The position numbers and the translations under genes were made by a program. Of a DNA stretch of 44,149 bases, positions 26,527 through 33,615 are shown piece by piece. Positions within the stretch are counted from its first letter, which is position 1; every line of letters starts with the position of its first letter. Origin of the DNA: Candidatus Rokuibacteriota bacterium (GTDB lineage Bacteria > Methylomirabilota > Methylomirabilia > Rokubacteriales > CSP1-6); NCBI GenBank assembly GCA_016184125.1, contig JACPDG010000059.1, positions 1 through 44,149 on the forward strand, written 5' to 3'. Below the pieces are notes generated by a model. It was not told the origin of the DNA, searched no databases, and was given only the letters and a program-made list of their open reading frames with translations.

Positions 26527-28062
26527 TCAGAACCGCACGCGCACCCGGTAGGTCACCTTCTCGGCGGATTCCTTCTTCACCGGTACCAGGAAGCGCAGCG
26601 TGTGGCTCTCGGGCTTCTCCCACTTGTGCGTCGAGGCCACGACCTGCCAGTCGCCGGGCACCGGCTCGATGACCGTGACCGTCTGCGCGGCGTCCTTGTG
26701 GTTTCTCAGCGCGATTTCCCACTCGACCTCGTAGAGGTTCCCGCCGAGCTTCTTCCACTCCTTCTGCGTCCGCTCGGCGACCACGTCGAACGCATGTCCG
26801 AGCTTGATCTTCGCCCGCTCGTCCTTCGGCGTGTGATCGATCCAGTCCTCGCCGATGAACTGCTGGCTGCCCGAACGGTCGGCCTTGTAGACGCGGACCT
26901 TGCCCTTCGGCAGCGCGATGCCGAGCCGGTGCTCCTTCGCATTCTTGATCTCCATCAGGACCTGGACCTTCTGCGCCGAGACCGGCATGCCGTAGCGGTT
27001 GCGGTAGTACTCCTGCGCGCCGTAGTAGAGGAGCTCCTTGCGCACGGGCACGTCCGTGGCCGCGAGCAGCGTGAGCTGCTTCGTCTGCTTGTCCTTGATC
27101 GTGGTGCGCCCGTCGAGCGTGTAGAGGTGGTACTCGAAGAACCCCTCCGCGGCGAAGTCGCGGCTCGCGTCGGCGGGCGCCGGCGCCTTCGCCGCGAGCT
27201 CCATCATGCGCGCGGCGCGCCGTCCGTCCCGCGCGCGGTTGACGTCGCCCGCGACGAGCTTCAGCGCCGCGTTCGGATACGTGGCGCCGCTCTTGTTGTC
27301 CACCGTCACCCAGCCGGTCAGGTCCGCGCGCGCGTCGCTCGCGTCGAGCACCATCACGTAGTCGGCGCGCCAGGTGATGCCGCCCGTGAGATAGGAGGCC
27401 TCCAGACGCTGCGGCTGCGCGGCGCCGTTGCGCAGCAACCAGACGAGCGTGGGCCGCGACACGAGGTTCTCGGGCAGCGACGGCAGGACGAGCCGCCCGT
27501 GGTGACCGAGGTGGATCTGCCCGTTGATCTCGTACACCGGGCCGTTGGCGCTGAGCAGCGTCGCCTCGTGATACGTGCCGTCGCTCGCGTAGAGCCGGAC
27601 CTTGCGGCCGACGTACTTCTCCATGAGCTTCTGGCTCGACAGCAGGTCGTACTCGTAGTTCTGCTCGAGGATCTTCAACCCGGCGGCGGCGGTGAGCGAG
27701 CGGAGGTGGACGGTCGTCGGGTCGATCTGCGCCGCGACGTCCCGGAACTCGACCTCGCGGGTCGCCGCGGGCAGGCGCGCCTCGCGCACGTCCTTCACGA
27801 GTCCGAGGCTGCCGTTGTAGATGGTCACCATCACGTCGCGCTGGTCCTCGCGCGTGATGACGAGCGGTGTGGCGGCCGCGGCCAGGTCCGCGACGGCGAG
27901 CACGAGGGCGGCGGCGAGCGCGATCAGGGCCCGTGAACGGATCCGGTGGTCGAGGAGCGCCACGGCTGTGACCGGTGCGTCCGCGCACCGCCCGGGGCGC
28001 TCCGAGCGCTGGGGGCTTGGGGGGCATCGATAGCCCCCCCATGAACTGAGTCGCTGGAGCAT
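26527..28062 (-). CDS. DUF4139 domain exported protein with a repeat-interrupted leader
   Basis: The mature part is a beta-rich DUF4139 protein of unknown function. It opens VITREDQRDVMVTIYNGSLG, has a central SYLTGGITWRADYVMVLD, and its C-terminal half contains a VPVRKELLYYGAQ stretch. From ATG 28062, after CTGAGGAGGACC, it is 511 aa. The start codon and ribosome site look native, but residues about 6-44 are encoded by a palindromic element. A hydrophobic signal-like helix (ALIALAAALVLAVADLAAAA) follows at about residues 48-67. The element stays in frame, so the protein probably carries a long charged insert before its signal helix, which may weaken export. Confidence 0.82.
   Translation of the reverse strand: MLQRLSSWGGYRCPPSPQRSERPGRCADAPVTAVALLDHRIRSRALIALAAALVLAVADLAAAATPLVITREDQRDVMVTIYNGSLGLVKDVREARLPAATREVEFRDVAAQIDPTTVHLRSLTAAAGLKILEQNYEYDLLSSQKLMEKYVGRKVRLYASDGTYHEATLLSANGPVYEINGQIHLGHHGRLVLPSLPENLVSRPTLVWLLRNGAAQPQRLEASYLTGGITWRADYVMVLDASDARADLTGWVTVDNKSGATYPNAALKLVAGDVNRARDGRRAARMMELAAKAPAPADASRDFAAEGFFEYHLYTLDGRTTIKDKQTKQLTLLAATDVPVRKELLYYGAQEYYRNRYGMPVSAQKVQVLMEIKNAKEHRLGIALPKGKVRVYKADRSGSQQFIGEDWIDHTPKDERAKIKLGHAFDVVAERTQKEWKKLGGNLYEVEWEIALRNHKDAAQTVTVIEPVPGDWQVVASTHKWEKPESHTLRFLVPVKKESAEKVTYRVRVRF
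27929..28045 (-). repeat. Palindromic element locus R6 (inside the DUF4139 leader)
   Basis: It opens on the plus strand with CCCGTGAACGGATCC, the reverse tail. One weak outer stem is altered (GAGCGCCACGG against CCGGGGCGCTC). The nested CGGTGCG-TCCG-CGCACCG hairpin follows, then GGGGGGC-ATCGATA-GCCCCCC. On the minus strand it is translated in frame within the DUF4139 gene. Confidence 0.88.
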
Positions 28063-28090
28063 TGCGGTCCTCCTCAGGGTCTGTGAGGGA

Positions 28091-28170
28091 ATCGCGTTGT
28101 CGAGGAGCGCCCCGGGTCCCCCGGGGCGCTCCGAGCGCGGGGGGCGTGGGGGCCATTTCGGGGCCCCCAC
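28091..28170 (-). repeat. Palindromic element locus R7 (reverse)
   Basis: A compact unit with arms GAGCGCCCCGGG and CCCGGGGCGCTC (apex TCC shared between the arms) and GGGGGCC-ATTTCG-GGGCCCCC. It lies between the DUF4139 start and the anti-sigma gene stop, only 45 bp from R6. No nested hairpin and only a partial tail. Confidence 0.85.
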
Positions 28171-28257
28171 TTCCCTCGGTGGAGTGCCTGCATCTGGTCG
28201 GTTAGACGGCAGCATGCCGGAGAAGTTCCGGGACGGGGGCCGTCGGGCCGCCCTCGA

Positions 28258-29505
28258 TCACTCCACGCGGATGGCCAGGCGGATCTGGTCGGGGAGGTCG
28301 CCGCGCTCGTGCTCGGGTCTCCAGCTCCCCACGCTCGCGAGATCGGCGATGAACCGGCGATAGGTGTTGCGCGGCAGCGTGAGCTCGATCACGACGGTTC
28401 CGCCTTCGATGTGGCGTGCCACGACCGCGCCGCCGTGCCGGCTGGCGAGCGGCCGGATCGCGCGCTCGGCTTCGCGCGGATCCCGCGCCGAGAGCCGGCC
28501 GGTCACGTCGGGCGCAGGAGCCTTCGCGGCGAGCCGGGACGGTGCCGGCGGCGCCACACCCTGGACGGCCTCGCTCGGCGGGGCCGACAAGTCCCCGCGA
28601 CGTCGCGTGAGCTCCTCGTCCGGCGGCGCGCCCGATCGCGGCGCGCGCTGTTCGCGCGCGTCCTTCGCAAGGTCGGGGCCCGGCGCTCGAGACGGCTCGG
28701 CGGCCGGTGGCTCCGCACGCCGCGCCGGCGGCGCCGTGTCCGGACGTGGAGGAACGTCCGCAGGTGCGACCGCCTGCTGTCGCGAAGCCGCGCCCGAGAG
28801 GTCGTCGTGCGTCGCCGACTCCGGTTCGCGCCGTTCGCGCGCCGCGCTCGTCTCCGACTTCGCGGGCTTCTGCGCCGGCGCCGTGTCGACCTTCCCGGCC
28901 GACGTGCCGGGGCTCTCGGCCGGCGGGCGGAGTGGCGCCTCTGCGGACGGCGCCGCTCCCGTCGTCGGCGGCGGCACGGCGGATGGCGGAGCTGCCGGCG
29001 GGGCGCTCCGGACCGGCGCCGATGAGCTGGACGTCGGAGGTGCTGCGGGCGCCGGCGGCGGCCCCGGAGCGTCGGCGGACCGGGTCACCGGCGCCGTTGC
29101 GATGGATGGCGTGAGCACCTCGCGCTCCGGCCGCAGCGTCTCGATCCGCGCCGCGTGCTGAAGCTCGGGCGTCTTCTGGAAGACGTACACGACACCGATC
29201 GCCACGAGGACGATGGCCGCGGCCTCGGCGGGCAGCTTCACCGGAAGCGGAAAGAGGAGCTGGCGCGTCACACGCCGGTGCCACGGCACCGGTCGCGCAG
29301 CGCCGACCACGCGGTCGGCGAATCCGACCGGTGCCCGGGCTCGGTCGACACGGCCGAGCAGCGACACGGTCGCGCGGTACCGGTCGAGCTCCCTGCGGCA
29401 GGCCGCGCACGTCGAGAGGTGCTCGTCGACGGCGCGATGCTCGTCCGGCGCGAGCGTGCCGTCCTGGAGATCGAGGAACGTCTCGCGAACGTCCGCGCAG
29501 GTCAT
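28258..29505 (-). CDS. Anti-sigma factor with zinc-finger domain and long Pro/Ala-rich region
   Basis: The 415-residue protein starts at ATG 29505, overlapping the sigma gene stop in ATGA. Residues 1-60 carry the zf-HC2 anti-sigma zinc motif H-x3-C-x2-C in HLSTCAACRRELDRY. A membrane helix (AAAIVLVAIGVVYVFQ) lies near residues 91-106. After it comes about 200 residues of Pro/Ala/Ser-rich, probably disordered sequence, then a folded C-terminal domain near residues 325-415 (AIRPLASRHGGAVVARHI). It should hold the ECF sigma factor at the membrane and release it on an envelope signal. The long extracytoplasmic part is unusual for this family. Confidence 0.85.
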   Translation of the reverse strand: MTCADVRETFLDLQDGTLAPDEHRAVDEHLSTCAACRRELDRYRATVSLLGRVDRARAPVGFADRVVGAARPVPWHRRVTRQLLFPLPVKLPAEAAAIVLVAIGVVYVFQKTPELQHAARIETLRPEREVLTPSIATAPVTRSADAPGPPPAPAAPPTSSSSAPVRSAPPAAPPSAVPPPTTGAAPSAEAPLRPPAESPGTSAGKVDTAPAQKPAKSETSAARERREPESATHDDLSGAASRQQAVAPADVPPRPDTAPPARRAEPPAAEPSRAPGPDLAKDAREQRAPRSGAPPDEELTRRRGDLSAPPSEAVQGVAPPAPSRLAAKAPAPDVTGRLSARDPREAERAIRPLASRHGGAVVARHIEGGTVVIELTLPRNTYRRFIADLASVGSWRPEHERGDLPDQIRLAIRVE

Positions 29506-30059
29506 GGCAGCCACTTCTCGAGCCGGTCCTTCAGCTCCATCCGGGCGCGGTGCAGCCGTGACTTGACGGTGCCGACCTCGATGTCGAGCGCGGCCGCGAT
29601 CTCGTCATAGGACAGCCCCTCGAGATCGCGGAGCACGACCACCAGCCGGCGCTCGTCCGGCAGCCCGGCGATCGCCTGGTGGAGTGCGCGCTCGAGCTCC
29701 TTGCGCTCGAGCGTCGCCGGTGGGTCCGGCTGATCGTCGCGGAGCGCAAGCAGGGCGTCGTCACCCTCGCGCGCGACCTTGCGCTCGGCGGCGCCGAGCC
29801 GGTCGAGGCACACCCGAGACGTGATGGCGTAGAGCCACGTGGACAGCGCGGCGTCGCCACGGAAGCGAGCCACGGACCGGTGAACCCGCACGAACACCTC
29901 CTGAGCGATCTCCTCCGCCTCGGCGCGCGAGCCGAGCATCCGGACCGCGATGCCGAAGACGCGATGCTGGTATGCACGGACCAGCTCCTCGAACGCCCGC
30001 GGTTCGCCGGCGCGAAGGCGCTCGACGAGCCCGGCCGGGTCGCGCGAGGTCTCACGCAC
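29502..30059 (-). CDS. ECF-family RNA polymerase sigma factor
   Basis: I choose GTG 30059, giving 185 aa that begin MRETSRDPAGLVERLRAGE. Region 2 includes FEELVRAYQHRVFGIAVRML and AEEIAQEVFVRVHRSVARF, and region 4 includes LPDERRLVVVLRDLEGLSYD followed by EIAAALDIEVGTVKSRLHRA, a helix-turn-helix for the -35 element. There is no region 1 or 3, as in group 4 factors. It is translationally coupled to its anti-sigma gene. Upstream lies a good ECF-type promoter, which suggests autoregulation. Longer in-frame starts exist (to 30236) but add non-sigma-like sequence. Confidence 0.9.
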   Translation of the reverse strand: MRETSRDPAGLVERLRAGEPRAFEELVRAYQHRVFGIAVRMLGSRAEAEEIAQEVFVRVHRSVARFRGDAALSTWLYAITSRVCLDRLGAAERKVAREGDDALLALRDDQPDPPATLERKELERALHQAIAGLPDERRLVVVLRDLEGLSYDEIAAALDIEVGTVKSRLHRARMELKDRLEKWLP

Positions 30060-30171
30060 CGTTAGACCATACCGCGCATGCGTCGAGACACCGCCGTAGG
30101 CTTCGACGCCTCCCCCGAGCGCGAGCCACAGAAACAGCGCACCGTTACACAACCGTTGCATCTGAGGGTTG

Positions 30172-30197
30172 GACCGATGCACCAGCGGGGAAGTTCC
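30172..30197 (-). promoter_or_regulatory. ECF-type promoter upstream of the sigma gene
   Basis: On the minus strand GGAACTT (30197-30191) is followed by exactly 16 nt and then GTC (30174-30172). GGAAC-N16/17-GTC is the general pattern of promoters read by many ECF factors. It lies about 115 nt upstream of the chosen sigma start, reading toward it. It is a good candidate for self-activation. Confidence 0.6.
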
Positions 30198-30218
30198 CGG
30201 GGGCCGGCTCGCCGGCAC

Positions 30219-30267
30219 TGTCTGTGGGCAGACCATCCGCGTTCGAGCGGACGTCTGCCCGCAGACA
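30219..30267 (-). other. Long near-perfect hairpin between lipoprotein and sigma genes
   Basis: The 15-nt arms TGTCTGTGGGCAGAC (30219-30233) and GTCTGCCCGCAGACA (30253-30267) pair except one position, and inner CCGC/GCGG also pairs. It begins 37 nt after the lipoprotein stop on the minus strand. No T-run follows, so it may be a Rho-independent-like stop, an RNA end protector, or an operator for the sigma promoter 22 bp away. Confidence 0.6.
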
Positions 30268-30303
30268 GGGGGCGAGTTACGGCAAGTGTCGCGCGTCAGT
30301 CAG

Positions 30304-30483
30304 CTACGGCGCTTGCACGGGATCAGACGGGAAACTCCTGGCAGGTCCTGGCGACGCGGCCGGCACATCGCTGTCCCGCTCGCTCGCCGAGTTCACGGAG
30401 CGGGTCGTGGCGCAGCCGATCACGGCAAACACCACGCCAAGCAGCAGCAAGGCCGAACGTGCCGAAGGAAAGCGGCTCTTCAT
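30304..30483 (-). CDS. Small lipoprotein
   Basis: ATG 30483 is preceded by GGAGG with 6-nt spacing. The 59-residue product has a basic start and hydrophobic core (MKSRFPSARSALLLLGVVFA) and the lipobox VIGC, after which about 38 polar residues remain (ATTRSVNSASERDSDV). It should be lipidated and membrane anchored. Function unknown; the next minus-strand gene is the ECF sigma factor, so an envelope-stress link is possible but not shown. Confidence 0.65.
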   Translation of the reverse strand: MKSRFPSARSALLLLGVVFAVIGCATTRSVNSASERDSDVPAASPGPARSFPSDPVQAP

Positions 30484-30498
30484 GCATGACCTCCCTAT

Positions 30499-30514
30499 CC
30501 GGGCAGAAGCCCGG
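30499..30514 (-). other. Short perfect hairpin before the lipoprotein ribosome site
   Basis: CCGGGC-AGAA-GCCCGG (plus strand) forms a 6-bp GC stem, 9 nt upstream of the lipoprotein GGAGG. It may end transcription from the hydrolase gene or shape the leader. No T-run. Confidence 0.35.
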
Positions 30515-30574
30515 GGAGAGGGGAGCAAACAGGATGCCCGCGGGGAGGATGAGATGCTGACTTGTCTCACCGTG

Positions 30575-31375
30575 TCATCCGAGCCGGGACAGGAACTCCA
30601 TCACCACGGTGTTGAAGCGGTCCGGCTGGTCGTGCGGTGTCGCGTGGCCGGAGGCGGGGATGACGACGAGTCGGGCGCCGGGGATCGCGTGCGCCAGGCG
30701 CTCGCCCGCCGCTCGGGGCACGGTGGCGTCGCCCTCGCCGACGACCACGAGCGTCGGACAGCGAATCGACGAGAGCCTGGTGCGCGCATCGAAGGTCGCG
30801 AGCGCGCGGAGGGACGCGAGGTACGTCCGGCGCGAGCCGGCGCCGAGGCTCGCGACGGCCGCGCGGTACAGCTCACGCTGCTCCGGCCGGGGAAAGAGGC
30901 CGCGCGCCACGTGACCGGCGAGGACCGGCATCGGCGCCACGCAGGCGAGAGCCAGGCGGTGCAGCATCCGCGCGACACCGCGCGCCCCGGACGGCGTCAG
31001 CTTCGCGAACGCGTTCACAAGCGTGAGCGACCTGACCCGCGCCGGCTCACGGAGCGCGAGCTCGAGGCCCACGCAGCCGCCGAGCGAGAGCCCGACCACG
31101 TGCACGGCCGGCGCGCCGAGGGTGTCGAGCGCTTGCGACACGTCGCGCGCCAGGCGCGGGACGCGGAACGGGCCGCGGCCGCGCGTGGAGCGGCCGTGAC
31201 CGGGCAGATCGACCGCGAGGACCTTGAAGCGCCGGCTGAACGCCGCGAGCTGTGGTGTCCAGTCCGCCGAGGACGAGCCCAGGCCGTGCAGGAGCACGAC
31301 GGTGGGCGCGTCGACGGCTCGCGCGCTCTGCACGCGCACGTGGATCCGGACGCCGCTCAGCCCGATGCAGGGCAT
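30575..31375 (-). CDS. Alpha/beta hydrolase fold protein
   Basis: The 266-residue form starts at ATG 31375 (MPCIGLSGVRIHVRVQ); ATG 31426 is an alternative. It has the oxyanion segment LLHGLGSSSADW near residue 30, the nucleophile elbow GLSLGG near residue 96, an acid in LVVVGEGDATVPRAA and the catalytic His in IPASGHATPHDQPDRF. These make a full Ser-Asp-His triad. The family covers esterases, lactonases and C-C hydrolases; substrate unknown. It is monocistronic, read on the minus strand. Confidence 0.9.
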   Translation of the reverse strand: MPCIGLSGVRIHVRVQSARAVDAPTVVLLHGLGSSSADWTPQLAAFSRRFKVLAVDLPGHGRSTRGRGPFRVPRLARDVSQALDTLGAPAVHVVGLSLGGCVGLELALREPARVRSLTLVNAFAKLTPSGARGVARMLHRLALACVAPMPVLAGHVARGLFPRPEQRELYRAAVASLGAGSRRTYLASLRALATFDARTRLSSIRCPTLVVVGEGDATVPRAAGERLAHAIPGARLVVIPASGHATPHDQPDRFNTVVMEFLSRLG

Positions 31376-31477
31376 CCGGGGACGCCGCGTGACCGCAGGA
31401 GACGATCGCGCATCGGTCCCCACCATAGCGCGGTCCTCGCATCCCGCGAAGGCGTGCACAGAACAGAGGAGCGTCCC

Positions 31478-31714
31478 TCACGCGACGCGCTCCCAGCCGT
31501 TGCGCGCGCCGCTCTGGACGTGCTCGACGAGGCAGATCCGCACGCGCCCCGTCGACGCGAGCAGGCAGAGGAGCGACGTCACCGCGGATTCCGGCACGTC
31601 GACGTACCGCGCGAGCTCACCGGGCGACATCGTCCCGTGCTTTGCCAGGCAGCCGAGGATCGCCTCGTCGATGTCGTTCCACCACTCGTCGTGGTCGTCG
31701 ATCGGCACGCTCAT
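31478..31714 (-). CDS. Small winged-helix protein
   Basis: The 78-residue protein starts at ATG 31714, which overlaps the stop of the upstream minus gene in ATGA. The helix-turn-helix reads DIDEAILGCLAKHGTMSPGE, then LARYVDVPESAVTSLLCLLA, followed by a short wing (GRVRICLVEHV). It looks like a small MarR/ArsR-like winged helix without a sensor domain. Target unknown. Coupling suggests it works with the 100-residue protein upstream. Confidence 0.7.
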   Translation of the reverse strand: MSVPIDDHDEWWNDIDEAILGCLAKHGTMSPGELARYVDVPESAVTSLLCLLASTGRVRICLVEHVQSGARNGWERVA

Positions 31715-32013
31715 GCTCCACGCAGCGGTTCGCCGTCGATGTCGATGAACACGATCGGCTCGCGGCCGCCTTCGGACTTCACCCAGATCGCCGACGCGAC
31801 CGCGCCCGTCGTCGTGTTGATGCCTTGCCACATGCCGCCGTGCGGCTCGCGATCGCGCCGGCTCCGGGCTTCCTCGCGCTTGTACTCCTGGAAGCCGTCA
31901 CCGGCGAGCGCCTCGACGACCTCCTGCGGCCTCGCAATCCAGCCCTGCTCGTCACCGAGCCATCGCATCCGGCCGTGATGACGCATTTCATCGAGGCGGG
32001 TCATCTGGTCCAT
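31711..32013 (-). CDS. Conserved-looking protein of unknown function
   Basis: ATG 32013 follows a GGGAGGGTGGG purine stretch and gives 100 aa (MDQMTRLDEMRHHGRMRWLG). A longer frame to 32103 lacks a ribosome site. The protein has a charged first half and a beta-rich end (GAVASAIWVKSEGGREPIVF). No signal peptide or membrane segment. No family recognised; coupled with the winged-helix gene. Confidence 0.6.
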   Translation of the reverse strand: MDQMTRLDEMRHHGRMRWLGDEQGWIARPQEVVEALAGDGFQEYKREEARSRRDREPHGGMWQGINTTTGAVASAIWVKSEGGREPIVFIDIDGEPLRGA

Positions 32014-32271
32014 CCCACCCTCCCGATCATTCGTTTTCGGGCAACCCCCGCGGCTGCGCGACGGCGCGGGACGGCGTGCAAGCAGGTCGCCAGACGGGAA
32101 CACGACGCGCCAGATGCTAAGTCGGCTTCACAGCGGAACGATCTCGTGCGTCAGCATCGCGACACCCCGGTGCGGGACGCCAAAGATGTAGAAACGGCGT
32201 CGCGCGTTGTCGAAACGACGATGACGCCGAGACCGTTGTTCGGGCACGGACGTTGCATCCGCGTCCTCGTC

Positions 32272-32526
32272 ATGGAGACGCGAGATCTCATCGAGCGGCT
32301 CGTGCCCGAGGTGACGCGGAACGCGACCGTCGTGCAGGTCGACGAGCGCGACGGGATGTATCGCGTGACGATCGCCGGCACGACGGGGGTCGAAGCGCGA
32401 TGCGAGATCGCGAGCGAGATCGCCGTCGCGGCCGTCGATCGCGAGGACGCGCGTGGGAGGCTGGCGAGCGCGCTGAAGGCGTGCGCTGATCACACGGTCG
32501 CCGAGGTGCCGGACGCGCGCGGCTGA
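32272..32526 (+). CDS. Small protein of unknown function
   Basis: This is the only plus-strand frame in the accessory block that looks coding. ATG 32272 gives 84 aa with an ordinary amino-acid mix (METRDLIERLVPEVTRNATV), strands and a helical end. There is no clear ribosome site. It diverges from the 31711-32013 gene; the 258 bp between them show no other gene and no clear promoter. It could be spurious. Confidence 0.45.
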   Translation: METRDLIERLVPEVTRNATVVQVDERDGMYRVTIAGTTGVEARCEIASEIAVAAVDREDARGRLASALKACADHTVAEVPDARG

Positions 32527-32565
32527 CGCCGCGCGTCCGCCCCCGCAATTGTGGTCGCCTCCGCG

Positions 32566-33213
32566 CTACTGTCGCCCTTCCCCTCCGCAGCAGCAGGTCT
32601 TGCCCCGAACCGCCTCGATCCCTTCCCGCGCGATGAGCGGGACCATGACGATGCCGGCGACCGGATCCGCCCACCACCAGCCCAGCGACGCGTTCAGCGC
32701 GAGGCCGACGAGCAGGATCAGCGACAGCCACGCGCAGATCTCGGTCTGGCGCGTCTCGGCCTCGAGGGCGCCGCTCTCGAGCCGGGTGGCGATGCGTCGT
32801 TTCACGTGCGCGAGCACCGGCATGACGACGAGCGACAGCGACGCGAGGACGATGCCGACGATCGAGTGCTCGGGCGGCTGCCGCTCGAGGAGCGTGCTCG
32901 CGGCCTCCCACAGGACGTACGCGGCCAGTGCCAGGAAGGAGAGACCGATGAGGCGGAGCGCACGACCCTCCGCGGCCTCGCGCGCCTCCTCGTCGTGGTC
33001 ACGGTGCAGTCGCCACAGCGCCGCGAGGCTGGCGCTCACCTCGATCGCGGAGTCGAGCCCGAACCCGACGAGGGCGATGCTGCCGGCGGCGACGCCTGCC
33101 GCGATCGCGATGACACCCTCCGCGGTGTTCCAGCCGATCGTGACGTACTGCAGCGTCTTGCCCGAGGCCGCCGCGCCGGCGCGCTGGACGGACGTGCTCT
33201 CCATCGGTGTCAC
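32566..33213 (-). CDS. Cation diffusion facilitator-type transporter with Cys-rich tail
   Basis: The 215-residue protein starts at GTG 33213, overlapping a tiny upstream frame; ATG 33204 is an alternative. About five or six hydrophobic helices fit a CDF membrane domain: LQYVTIGWNTAEGVIAIAAG, then VGFGLDSAIEVSASLAALW with D-x3-E, and a later helix around ADPVAGIVMVPLIA with the D-P of the second metal site. The usual cytoplasmic domain is missing; instead it ends KTCCCGG, a likely metal-binding cluster. It probably exports a divalent metal, but the metal is unknown. Confidence 0.85.
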   Translation of the reverse strand: MTPMESTSVQRAGAAASGKTLQYVTIGWNTAEGVIAIAAGVAAGSIALVGFGLDSAIEVSASLAALWRLHRDHDEEAREAAEGRALRLIGLSFLALAAYVLWEAASTLLERQPPEHSIVGIVLASLSLVVMPVLAHVKRRIATRLESGALEAETRQTEICAWLSLILLVGLALNASLGWWWADPVAGIVMVPLIAREGIEAVRGKTCCCGGEGRQ

Positions 33214-33338
33214 CGCGCGATCCTGGCCAGCGTCGCCATCCCGTCGTGATCCGACGATGCGCCGACGGCGCCGATCACGACCGCGATCGCGACGACGGTC
33301 GCGCCGAGTCGTGCCCGTCGCGACGACAGCACCGTCAT
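33210..33338 (-). CDS. Possible 42-residue membrane micropeptide
   Basis: ATG 33338 to TGA 33210 encodes a basic start, one hydrophobic helix (LGATVVAIAVVIGAVGASS) and a short tail. Its stop overlaps the transporter start in GTGA, which favours a real coupled peptide. The ribosome site is weak (AAGAG). It may assist the transporter or act only as a leader. Confidence 0.4.
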   Translation of the reverse strand: MTVLSSRRARLGATVVAIAVVIGAVGASSDHDGMATLARIAR

Positions 33339-33345
33339 CTCTTGA

Positions 33346-33487
33346 TCATGGGGGGACTATCGATGCCCCCCAAGCCCCCCGGCGCTCGGAGCCGTCCCGG
33401 GAGGGGTGCGCGGACGCACCCGTGGTGCGCGGACGCACCTGCGAAACCCGGGACGGCCCTCGATGATCCGATTCGTTCACGGGCTCT
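33346..33487 (+). repeat. Palindromic element locus R8 (forward, divergent gene gap)
   Basis: GGGGGG-ACTATCGATG-CCCCCC, arms GCCGTCCCGGG and CCCGGGACGGC, and two consecutive nested GTGCGCGGACGCACC hairpins between the arms, then the full tail GATTCGTTCACGGG. It fills most of the gap between the transporter pair and lolA, whose transcripts diverge from here. Confidence 0.9.
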
Positions 33488-33602
33488 CACGGTATTCCTC
33501 CGCCGCTCACGATACCGCCGTTCGCCTCGATCCGACGGCTCGAACCCCTTCCGCCGAGACAGCTCGCCCTGCCGCGCGGCTCGCCGGCCCGGCGCGCTCG
33601 TG

Positions 33603-33608
33603 TAGAGT
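33603..33608 (+). promoter_or_regulatory. Candidate -10 box of lolA
   Basis: TAGAGT ends 7 nt before the lolA ATG. If used, transcription would start at or next to the A of ATG, giving a leaderless mRNA. No good -35 box seen. Confidence 0.35.
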
Positions 33609-33615
33609 GAGAGGC

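Noticed and set aside
26305-27936. A 543-codon plus-strand frame across the DUF4139 gene
   Set aside because: Low-complexity, Arg/Val/Leu-biased shadow; the minus-strand gene has a ribosome site, a signal helix and a known domain.
30575-31978. Plus-strand frame of more than 600 codons across the sigma gene and hydrolase
   Set aside because: It crosses several clear minus-strand genes in antisense and has no domain.
32128-32493. A 121-codon minus-strand frame in the gap before the CDF gene
   Set aside because: Its bulk is antisense to the likelier 32272-32526 frame, and it has no ribosome site or family. Only its last 25 residues look ordinary.
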